Origin: Larix kaempferi
Lineage: Eukaryota > Streptophyta > Pinopsida > Pinales > Pinaceae
NCBI GenBank assembly: GCA_027924585.1
Contig: BSBM01000994.1
Span: 6,455,001-6,519,000 of the forward strand
Reading direction: 5' to 3'
Length of the DNA stretch: 64,000 nucleotides
The notes below the pieces were generated by a model that saw nothing but the letters and a program-made list of their open reading frames with translations, had not been told where the DNA came from and did no database searches. Made by a program: the position numbers and the translations under genes. This document shows, in pieces, positions 1-9,068 of this stretch; within the stretch, counting starts at the first letter, position 1; each line of letters starts with the position of its first letter.

Positions 1-1157
1 CACTACACTACTCAGAGGGCAATCCAAAACGAAACTATTATTTAAACCCAGCTACGTTTTCAAATCCAAAGGCGTCAAGAACCTGTACCCATTTAAACGT
101 TTGCACAATACTCTATAAAAACACACAGGGAGTTTCCATAGCAATAGAATTAGACCAGCACAGGCTTCGCTATTTAACTCATACAGGAATACAAAATAGC
201 AGTTGCCATATGAAATCGTGCAATCATACATCCCAGGTAGGAAATCCCGTCTTCTTTTAAAAAGCATTTAGATTATACATTTCATGTTTGGGCGTAAACC
301 ACAAAAAGAGGAATGCTATGCATCATTTAGCCACCACCAGAGAATAAAACCCCAACGCAAAACATTTTGTCATATTACAGAGTATGAATGAATTCAACCA
401 TGGCATTCGTTATAAATCACATAGACATTTTATAAGCACCCCTTTTAAATAGAAATTTCATTGTACAGAATTGGAAACCCGAGTAAGAGGATAAGGACCC
501 AATTCATAAAACATATTTAGTTACATTAATATCTCCTACAATATTTTGAATCTCCCGAGACGCCATATCAAGCCCCAATGCTCACAGGTCCAGCCATAGG
601 CGACCTTACCCAACTCCCAAAAGTAGAGCAGTAAGCCAAAAGCTTACAGGAGTGGCTCTTAAAAATAGGAACCAAATGCATACATAGACCGTCAAAGATG
701 CGAAGAGGTAGGGCAGCAAAAGGGTAGGCAGGACGTACCATTTCCCTAACCATGTCCTCAAATTTTGGATAGGCATATCTTCGCATCACACCCTGTATCC
801 CCTGTCACATACAAACCAAGTTTTTATCAGTTAATAAACTCTACAATTTTTGCAATCAAAGAAGAAAAGTAAAACACTAACATAGTCTGGAACCTCCATA
901 CCTATCAGGAGTATGACACCCATGCCTTGGGTTGAGCTTAGTAATGCTAAGGTACTGACCACGAGCAGAGCTCGGGGCACAACCCCATTTTGGCCACCAT
1001 CAACGAAAAATAGAGCAAGAAAACTACAAACAGGCAGGAGCAATGACAAAGACAAACCCTTTTCGAATACAAAGATCCCACTGACAGCAAGTACCCCTGT
1101 GCTTTAAAAGTGCATTTATATCATCTACCAAACATACCATAAGTGGAGGTGTGATAT
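1..1157 (+). repeat. Element C 5' LTR, middle piece left of the element A insertion
   Basis: It aligns with 42374-43530 of the 3' LTR with roughly 2-4% scattered substitutions. It ends at GATAT (1153-1157), the target site duplicated by element A; the same bases reappear at 29853-29857. About 2.6 kb of this LTR must lie left of the window, judged from the length of the 3' copy. It has no coding content of its own. Confidence 0.9.
114..121 (+). promoter_or_regulatory. Candidate TATA box of element C LTR
   Basis: TATAAAAA lies in an AT-balanced stretch and is conserved at 42487-42494 in the other LTR. The match is sequence only, and the LTR is too decayed to assume activity. Confidence 0.35.
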
Positions 1158-1763
1158 TGTTAAAATTCAATATGCTAAGACAGAAAATAGCAGCATTACA
1201 TTCCATTTCACAATAATAGCATATACAGGATCACTGAAGAAACAACAAGCACAGCATAAACACAAGAGACAGAGATTTATCCTGGGAAACCCTCATGGGG
1301 TAGAAAACCCAGCAAAGCTTCCTCAATATAGATGACCAGCAATAAACAAAGATGAAACCCTGAGACATGATATCCTCCTCCACAATAGTAGACCTCTCCT
1401 CCACAAGTGCGTTATCCTCAAGTGAGTGAGTGTGTGTCAAATGAGGAACACACCTCCTCTATTTATACACTACTCTGACACATCTTTTACACAAGTACAC
1501 GTAGGCTCGTATTTAACCAATGGGTTAAATACCCCACTACAACTGACTGGGCCGACCCCTCTAGGGTGGTCTAATAACCCTTTGACCCACATAACACATA
1601 AAGGGCCGACCTCCACTAGGGAAGTCTAATAACCCAAGTTACCACATTCTGACGGAGGAATAAACATCTCCGGATATACAATAAGATCTTTACGGAGGAA
1701 TGAAACATCTCCGGAATAATAAAGTACAATTATAATATTCTTTGAAGTTACAATATCTCAACA
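1158..1763 (-). repeat. Element A 3' LTR (minus orientation)
   Basis: It matches 29247-29852 at about 99%. TG...CA ends are present when read on either strand. A minus-strand TATAAATAG lies at 1459-1467. The adjacent 1764-1772 is CTCCCCCTT, the complement of the polypurine tract, so this is the downstream LTR. Confidence 0.93.
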
Positions 1764-1929
1764 CTCCCCCTTAACGAGAAGGATATTATAACAGCATCTG
1801 CACGAGCAAGGAGTCATCAACATCATACATGATACATCTATAAATCATTGGAAGCTTTCTCAACATCATCAGTAACTCAACTAGTTACTGGAACATCTTC
1901 AATACTGGAACATCAACATCATCAGAGTT

Positions 1930-2210
1930 GATAGTACTCAATCATCAAAATCGTCAACACACGATCAACAGCATCGTCATCACACAATCATCAGCATCAT
2001 CATCACACGATCATCAACATCGTCATCACACGATCATCAGCATCGTCATCATACGATCATCAGCATCGTCATCATACGATCATAAGCATCACGATCAACA
2101 TTGTCATCACACGATCATCAACATCACAATCAACATCGTCATCACATGATCATCAGCATCATCATCACACGATCATCAGCATCGTCATCACACGATCAAT
2201 CCAGTTCTCT
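1930..2210. repeat. Degenerate short tandem repeat rich in ATCATCA and CATCGTCATCA
   Basis: Units of roughly 24-30 bp built from CACGATCATCAGCATCGTCATCA-like words, about ten imperfect copies. It lies in the 3' untranslated part of element A, between its RNase H sequence and its 3' LTR. Apparent reading frames here are repeat artefacts. Confidence 0.8.
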
Positions 2211-2395
2211 ATGTCCAAGGATGATGCAAACCAGTCATGTACCTTTTGAACCAAAGTCCAGGGACGATCCAGTCCTATCATGTACCTTTTGAACCGAAGT
2301 CCAGGGACGATCCAGTCCTATCATGTTCTCGGAGACCACATGTCTACGGCTCAGTTTATAGGACCAAAGTCCAAGGATGATCCAATCCTTACCAT
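2211..2395. repeat. Diverged longer repeat units linking two satellite blocks
   Basis: Two near-identical copies of a unit of about 50 bp containing CATGTACCTTTTGAACC and AGTCCAGGGACGATCCAGTCC, then two more diverged ones. The shared GTCC...GGA...ATCC theme ties them to the 42-bp array that follows, so they look like ancestral or degenerate versions of it. Confidence 0.65.
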
Positions 2396-3112
2396 ACATT
2401 TAGGACAGCGTCCAAGGATGACTTATACCTTAACCGTTCATTTAGGACCACGTCCGAGGATGACTTAATCCTCCACCATACATTTAGGACCACGTCCAAG
2501 GATGACTTAATCCTCCACCGTACATTTAGGACCATGTCCAAGGATGACTTAATCCTCCACCGTACATTTAGGACCACGTCCAAGGATGACTTAATCCTCC
2601 ACCGTACATTTAGGACCACGTCCAAGGATGACTTAATCCTCCACCGTACATTTAGGACCACGTCCAAGGATGACTTAATCCTCCACCGTACATTTAGGAC
2701 CACGTCCAAGGATGACTTAATCCTCCACCGTACATTTAGGACCACGTCCAAGGATGACTTAATCCTCCACCGTACATTTAGGACCACGTCCAAGGATGAC
2801 TTAATCCTCCACTGTGCATTTAGGACCTACGTCCAAGGATGACTTAATCCTCAACCGTGCATTTAGGACCTACGTCCAAGGATGACTTAATCCTCCACCG
2901 TGCATTTAGGACCACGTCCAAGGATGACTTAATCCTCCACCGTACATTTAGGACCACGTCCAAGGATGACTTAATCCTCCATCGTGCATTTAGGACATAC
3001 GTCCAAGGATGACTTAATCCTCAACCGTGCATTTAGGACCTATGTCCAAGGATGACTTAATCCTCAACCGTGCATTTAGGACCTACGTCCAAGGATGACT
3101 TAATCCCTCACC
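2396..3112. repeat. 42-bp satellite-like tandem array, about 17 copies
   Basis: The unit starts CATTTAGGACCACGTCC, continues AAGGATGACTTAATCC and closes TCCACCGTA. The copies at about 2440-2800 are almost identical, and both ends are diverged. Because 42 is a multiple of 3, open frames of 14-residue repeats appear on both strands. These are not genes. Each unit holds two small inverted repeats, GGAC-cac-GTCC and GGAT-gactta-ATCC. Confidence 0.92.
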
Positions 3113-3285
3113 ATCCACCAAGGACTTCATTCTCGAAGACTTACGTCTACGGCTCTTCTTTAGGACTGAAGTCCAGGAATGATCCAATCCCTTCACATGT
3201 TCACCAAGAACTTTATTTTTGAAGACATATGTCTACGGCTCTTCTTTAGGACTGAAGTCCAGGAATGATTCAATCCCTTCACAAC
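3113..3285. repeat. Two copies of a unit of about 85-95 bp related to the 42-bp satellite
   Basis: Both copies share ACGTCTACGGCTCTTCTT or a close variant, then AGGACTGAAGTCCAGGAATGA. The first is near 3140 and the second near 3230. The GGAC...GTCC palindrome of the 42-bp unit is retained. Confidence 0.7.
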
Positions 3286-3525
3286 ATGTATAACAAAACA
3301 TGTATCCTCATCATCAAAACATGTATAACAACAACATGTATCATCATCATCAAGACATGTATAACCACAACATGTATCATCATCATCAAAACATGTATCA
3401 TCATCATCAAAACATGTATAACCACAACATGTATCATCATAATCAAAACATGTATAACCACAACATGTATCATCATCGTCAAAACATGTATAACCACAAC
3501 ATGTATCATCATGTATACATCTATC
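3286..3525. repeat. Tandem repeat of AACATGTAT and CATCATCA words
   Basis: Alternating AACATGTATAACCACAACATGTATCATC-like units, about seven imperfect copies of 36 or so bp. Apparent His/Asn/Tyr/Met-rich frames on either strand reflect the repeat. Confidence 0.8.
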
Positions 3526-3866
3526 ATCAAAAGCATGTATATCTAATCATCAAAAGCATGTATACATCTATCATCAAAAGCATGTATATCTATCATCAGA
3601 AGCTTGTATACATCTATCATCAAAAGCATGTATACATCTAATCATCAAAAGCATGTATACATCTATCATCAAAAGCATGTATATCTAATCATCAAAAGCA
3701 TGTATACATCTATCATCAAAAGCATGTATATCTAATCATCAAAAGCATGTATACATCTATCATCAAAAGCATGTATACATCTATCATCAAAAGCCTGTAT
3801 ACATCTATCATCAAAAGCATGTATATCTAATCATCAAAAGCATGTATACATCTATCATCAAAAGAA
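3526..3866. repeat. 24-26-bp tandem repeat of CATGTATACATCTATCATCAAAAG
   Basis: About 13 copies, some shortened to CATGTATATCTAATC. It is the last satellite block before the coding remnant of element A. All blocks together fill most of the element's 3' untranslated region. Confidence 0.85.
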
Positions 3867-4133
3867 AGAATATAAGAGTCCTAAATCTAAATAATTCTAG
3901 GTAACTAAGTGTAGTAAATAGGTAACCTCATCATTGATGAGATAGACTTGTTATCGGATACTGTGCTACTCCCCCTTTCGAGGAGAGTCCTTCTAAACTA
4001 CACCAAGCTTGTCTCGGAAGTGTTCAAACTTTACTCGAGACAGAGGTTTGGTCAGGATATCATCAATTTGATCCTCAGTGCTTATATACTCGAGCTTGAT
4101 AGCTCCTCTCTGCACCATATCTCGTATATAGAA

Positions 4134-4993
4134 TTATCGGATCTCAATGTGTTTTGAGTTATCATGGAATACAAGATTTCCTATCATCTTGATGCAGCTT
4201 TGATTGTCACACATAATCACAGTGGAATCCATTTCTAAGTCAAACACTACATATAATAGCTTCTGAAGCCACACTGCTTCACAGCTGGCAGAGCAGACAG
4301 CTATATATTCTGTTTCAGTAGTACTGAGAGCCACACTAGATTGTTTCTTGCTAAACCATGAGATCATGGTAGATTCAAGACTATAACATCCACCTGATGT
4401 ACTCTTTCTGTCTGAGACACTTCCTGCCCAATCAGAATTTGAGTAACCATGTAATCGGAGTTCATGACCTCCAAGATTATATAGACCAAAATCTAAAGTA
4501 CCTTTTAGGTACCTCACTACATGCTTTGTAGCTATTAAGTGAACCTTTCTAGGTTCTACTAGATACTGACTTACGGTATTTACAACAAAGCATATATATG
4601 GCCTAGTATTTGTTAAATACATCATTGGCCCAATGATTTGTCTATATAGGGTTAGGTCCACTAAATCCGATGAGTCATTAACTAATAACTTCAAGTTGGA
4701 GTCCATGGGAGTGGCCATGGCTTTACACTCCAACATATCAAATCTTTTTAGAAACTTCACAGCATACTTACCTCGATTTAAAAGATTCCTTTTGGATCAT
4801 GCCATACTTCTAGACCTAAGAAGTAGTGCATTAATCTGAGATCTTTCATTTTTATTTCTGCAGCCATTTTCATGATCTGTTTCTCATTCCTTCTCAGAAA
4901 GAGATCATCATCACATAATAATGGTATGATAGGTTCATCATCCACAACCTTAAGGTAAAGGTTAGGATCAGCTTTACTTCTGGTAAAGCCCAA
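4134..4993 (-). pseudogene. Ty1/copia reverse transcriptase C-terminal part and RNase H (element A)
   Basis: Reading on the minus strand from 4993, the first piece shows the copia RT signature GFTRSKADPNLYL, a damaged catalytic box (LCDDDL where YVDDL is expected) and MHYFLGLEVW. A one-base frameshift near 4775 leads into a second piece (4760-4134). That piece has PYICFVVNTVSQ, the RNase H signature SDWAGS...DRKSTSG, SSVALSTTETEY and CDNQSCIKM, and ends KHIEIR. The N-terminal RT fingers, integrase, protease and gag are not visible nearby. This is a nonfunctional remnant; the C replacing the aromatic residue and V of the catalytic box argues against activity even without the frameshift. Confidence 0.9.
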
Positions 4994-6539
4994 GCTTTGT
5001 CATGAAGTTGTCAATTGTCCATTATTCACACTCTGCATTGAGTGATCTTTTGCATATCTATCTGTGCCATCTCTCGTCAGATGGGTCTACTAATATGAGC
5101 CTCAAAGTCATTCGAACTCTATGGTGAGTTCCTTCTTGCATCCATGTCATATGTGTATAGAAGCCATATTCAACCTTGTAGCAAGGGTTAAGATCCACAT
5201 CACCCATGATGATCATTAAGCTCATCAATTGACTACCGATCCTGGGAACCCATACAGAACCTGATTACATTATTAAGAGAATGGTCAAAACATCTCATCA
5301 TGATTCTCTTCCTCTTTCTAAGAGAATCTCTTAACCATAAGCTTTCTATAGTGTGTTTGATTTGTAAATCCTTTTGTTGAACATCCATCGCTTGTTCATC
5401 ATTCATCATGATTTTTCCTACAAATCAAAATTAGGTACATGATTAGTAATACTTCATAATCATCAAATCATATTGACATGATAACCTATTATGCATACAG
5501 ATATCATTTACATAGTTATGCAACTATCTTGACCAATACTTTGGCACAACACTTTCCCATATCCTGTATGCATACAGTGGCTATCTATATGCCTTCCATC
5601 TCTACCAGAACATACTATCGAGAGTGTGCACAACTCTCAGCATGTCAGCAAAGAGGTTTCATTCTAGACAAGCAACAATGGAATGTTTGTCCAACTTACC
5701 AATCATATGCATATTAGTAGTATACTGTTCAATGTTCTATGAATATTTACACTTAGCATGATATATTATAGGAATACAAATATGCATACAACCTATTATA
5801 GGCAATATCATTTACTATTTCAAATAACAACTCAAATACTTATCTTTTATGTTTGTGTGGTTGCCTCCCGCTTGATCTTCTGTATGTCTTTTGAGCTTCT
5901 ATTCATTATGTACCATTGTGCATGTTCAAGTGTCATCCTCATGATCCATACACAAACATACACCCATTAGTATGTTCTAAATGTTATCAAAACATTATAG
6001 TTCTAAATAATATTGAGAATGTATAGTCATGATTATAGTTAATAAACATTAGTATTCAAGATTTCAGGGAAGTCTTCTTTTACTCATGCATATCATCAAT
6101 CAGGATAAAAGACATAATATGCATAATCCCTTGATTACTAACTTTATGAATAAGCATAACCAATCATACCAAGTATGCTTATATAAGGGATCCTAACACA
6201 AGGTAAGATTCATGGGAAACATACCTGGATTAGTATACCTACTTAGTTATGTACAACATACCTAAACAATCTCTTCAATGATTTAGAGATCCTGAGCTAG
6301 AACCTGCATGTCTCATTGGTTAAGCATAATATAACAAAGTCATACATACCTCGTAAGTAGAACAAAGATTATGGATGAGTCTTTGTCTTCATGTTTTCAT
6401 GGTCATAGAACCTGATTTGTCTTTTGTGATGTACCTGAGCCTTGTTAGTAGACAACATCAACCTCACACAACATCATAATGCATTAGTACAATCATATAG
6501 CCCTAATCAATGAATGTCTTTGATCATTCACATGCATTC
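4994..6539 (-). other. Interior of element A without recognisable genes
   Basis: AT-rich sequence, open to small frames only. I find no gag, protease or integrase motif on either strand. It ends at ATACT (6540-6544), the site duplicated by element B. Confidence 0.6.
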
Positions 6540-6864
6540 ATACTTGTTGTTGCAGCAACATCCCTCCCCAAAATTTTCTACATGTTGGGGCCCCTCCTGT
6601 ATTTTTTGTAGAAAGTTTTCTTGAAAAAGCCATCCCAGCCGCCCGCTCTGTTTTCAGCATAAAATTTTGCTTCCTTGCTGAGCAGCTTGCCGTCAATCCT
6701 ACCATGTTCTCCCCAGTGAGCCAAAAGATAACTTAGTTTTTGCCCAAACGTTTTGGAGTGATCCGGACATAGTCCCGAAGCCGCGGAAGTCAAGCGTCCA
6801 ACCTTCCCAAAAGGAAGACTTAGGTTTTCTTTGCCGAAAATAGCGGAAGCCATTAGGTGAGACC

Positions 6865-7965
6865 ACCCGAAACGGCGGGAGCTTTCGCCCAAACCTTCCG
6901 CAACCACGGAGAAATTCAAGTTGTTCTCCCGAAACGGCGGAACAATTCAGCTCTGCCTTCCGAAACGGCGGAAGCCCTTCGGATAAACTCGCCGAAATAA
7001 CACCAAGGAATTCATCATTTTCTTCCGAAGTAAAAGACTTATAAAATTTTCAATCGTTGCTTCTGCGGAACGGTTCCAGCTCCGAAACGACTTAGCTCCC
7101 GAAACAGCGGAGCCTTTCGTTGAATCCTTCCGCAACCGCGGAAAGGTTCCGGCTTTCCTCCCGAAACAGCGGGACTCATTCGCCTCAGTCTCCCGAAAAG
7201 GACTAAGATTTCCTTCTGATTAGAAGGTGCGGGAACAAAGGACTTAAAGAATTTTTAGCTTCAACCTTCCGCAACGGCGGGGAGATTGGAGCATCTCTCC
7301 CGAAACGGCGGGAGTTTTCGTTGAACCCTTCCGAAACGGCGGGAGTTTTCGTTGAACCCTTCCGAAACGGCGGAAGCTTTCATAAAATCCTCCCGCAACG
7401 GCGGGGAATTCATGAAACCTTTCCGAAACGGCGGAAGCCATCTCCATAAGACCCGCGGGGAGGATCCACGATCGCCTTCCGAAACCTTGAAAAGACTTAG
7501 AAGTTTCTCAAGAAGCTGTCGCGGAAGCCTTCAGCTTTTGCTTCCGAAACAGCGGAAGCCTTCGGGCTACCCTTCCGAAACAGCGGAAGCCAATTGCTTA
7601 CCCCGACCGGCAAAAGGACTCCGAAACGATCCCGGGTGAATTTGCGGAAAATATAAGTTTTGCTTCCGAAACGGCGGAAGCCATTCCCAAAAGCTTTCCG
7701 AAACTAGCGGGAGCCGTAGCCAAAAAACTTTCCGAAAATCAACGAGACTTTGAAGTTTTGGTTCACGGAAGCTTTCGCAAAAGTCTTCCGAAAATACCGG
7801 GAGCATTCGCTATACCGTTCCGAAAGGGCGGAAGCTTTGGCGTTACCCGTCCGCTACGCGACAGACTCTCGCGGAAGGCTTCGCGTTTCCTTTCCGCTTT
7901 AAGCCCCGAAACGTCGGAAGCTTTCATCGAATCCTTCCGCAACGGCGGATGCAATTCACGAACTG
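6865..7965. repeat. Array of about 24 CTTCCG-AAACGG-CGGAAG palindromic units (5' LTR copy)
   Basis: The core is an inverted repeat, CTTCCG and CGGAAG around AAACGG or AAACAG. Clear copies start near 6957, 7297, 7328, 7359, 7420, 7541, 7571 and 7661. Where dense, the spacing is about 30-31 bp. Variants replace CTTCCG with CTCCCG or GAAAC with GCAAC. The array is rich in CpG and lies directly upstream of the first TATA box, the place of a U3 enhancer. Function is not known; short frames on both strands are repeat artefacts. Confidence 0.85.
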
Positions 7966-8087
7966 GCCCCGCAAGTGGCGGTCGCACGGAAACCGAGGTG
8001 CTTTGACGTGACCGCTACGCGCGGCGAATTTAAACCCCGTTTTAACCACGCCACCTACCCAATTAAATGCTCACACGTGCCATTCCT

Positions 8088-8096
8088 TATAAAATA
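8088..8096 (+). promoter_or_regulatory. TATA box P1 of element B 5' LTR
   Basis: TATAAAATA followed by a G-run, about 980 bp upstream of the 1075-codon ORF and just downstream of the palindrome array. It fits a plant core promoter that would place the ORF first on the transcript. The start site is inferred to be about 30 bp downstream. Confidence 0.6.
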
Positions 8097-8229
8097 CCGT
8101 GGGGGGGCTCGACCAATACACCATTGTTTTGAACCGACCAGCGACGTGTGATACCGTGCAAATCGCTCCAGCTCACCTCGCGCCTCCGTGCTCGCAGCCA
8201 CCTTGCTCAAGCAATCCCCACGGTGCCAG

Positions 8230-9056
8230 GTAGGATCTTCACCTTGTTTTTCACTACTGAGCTGTCCTTTTGGGGAAATTATTGGGTTTTAGTGGGATTG
8301 TGACGGGCAAAACACCCGTCAAGGGCTATGTTTTGCCCGTCAGGTACAGTGAACGGAGTTTTCGTTTCACATAATCGTCGTGGGCCTTCGTAAAACGTAT
8401 ATCTTATGTTGATGGGTGCGGGCAGTTAACCATGCCTTATGTTGAATTTAAACCCCGGGCCGCGCCCCTCGTCGTGGGTTAAGTTATCGAAACCCTGTGG
8501 GCTTTCCATATCCCTGACCGTGAACCCTGGGCCCTTTTCCATAAACCCCAGTCCCTACACGCGAAGCCGAAACCCGTAAGCGGTTAAGCCACGAGAGCCA
8601 AAACTTGAAGCCGCCCTAGCTCTCCCCGTCAGTTTGTCCCCGGCGCCGTTACCTTCGCTCAGACCAAAGCCTCCCATAGTGACTCGGCAAGTGGCCGCGC
8701 GTGACGATAGCATCCATAGCCCTCACCGAGTCAACCCGCCTCTTCCCCGCCTTCGACCTCTCCAACCGCAGCCATAGCGAAGGACTTCTCCTTCCGCGAA
8801 GCGGAACCGGAGGCCGATTGCTTCCGCGAATCACCTATCGGTCCAATAAAACCAATAGCGTCCGCAACATAGCTTATCCCACACTCATCTTTTACGAGCT
8901 TCAAGTGTTTCAATGTGTGTCTTATAATTGAAATAATGTTTTACTTCCTAAATACATGCTTCATTGATTTATCTCATTAAAACAATTGTTGCTCTCTGCT
9001 GAAACCATACAACCTGTGGCTCAAACTCATGATGAATTGTATATGGATGTTATCAG
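8230..9056 (+). other. Candidate 5'-leader intron ahead of the LTR-encoded ORF
   Basis: A donor-like GCCAG/GTAGGA at 8230 and an acceptor-like TTATCAG/GGAT ending at 9056 bracket a leader with several ATG codons, 12 nt before the ORF start at 9069. Splicing would remove the upstream ATGs and the stem-loop. This is inference from splice-site look only; the pyrimidine tract before the acceptor is weak. Confidence 0.3.
8301..8342 (+). other. Perfect 14-bp stem-loop in element B leader
   Basis: TGACGGGCAAAACA (8301-8314) is exactly complementary to TGTTTTGCCCGTCA (8329-8342), with a 14-nt loop. It is repeated unchanged in the 3' LTR. If transcription starts near 8120 it lies in the RNA leader, where dimerisation, packaging or export signals are often found; that role is a guess. 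Confidence 0.75.
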
Positions 9057-9068
9057 GGATAATTCAAG

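Noticed and set aside
2389-2842. Opposing open frames of 134 and 102 codons encoding 14-residue repeats
   Set aside because: They arise because the satellite unit is 42 bp long. They have no promoter context and no similarity to known proteins.
3265-3641. His/Asn/Met-rich frames that resemble a metal-binding peptide
   Set aside because: They are products of the CATGTAT/CATCATCA tandem repeat.
2396-3866. CRISPR-like repeat arrays
   Set aside because: Units are contiguous tandem repeats without unique spacers, in a plant retrotransposon; no cas genes are present.
6578-8006. Several 60-113-codon frames on both strands in the element B palindrome array
   Set aside because: Products are low-complexity repeats of the palindrome; duplicates at +14173 only reflect the LTR copy.
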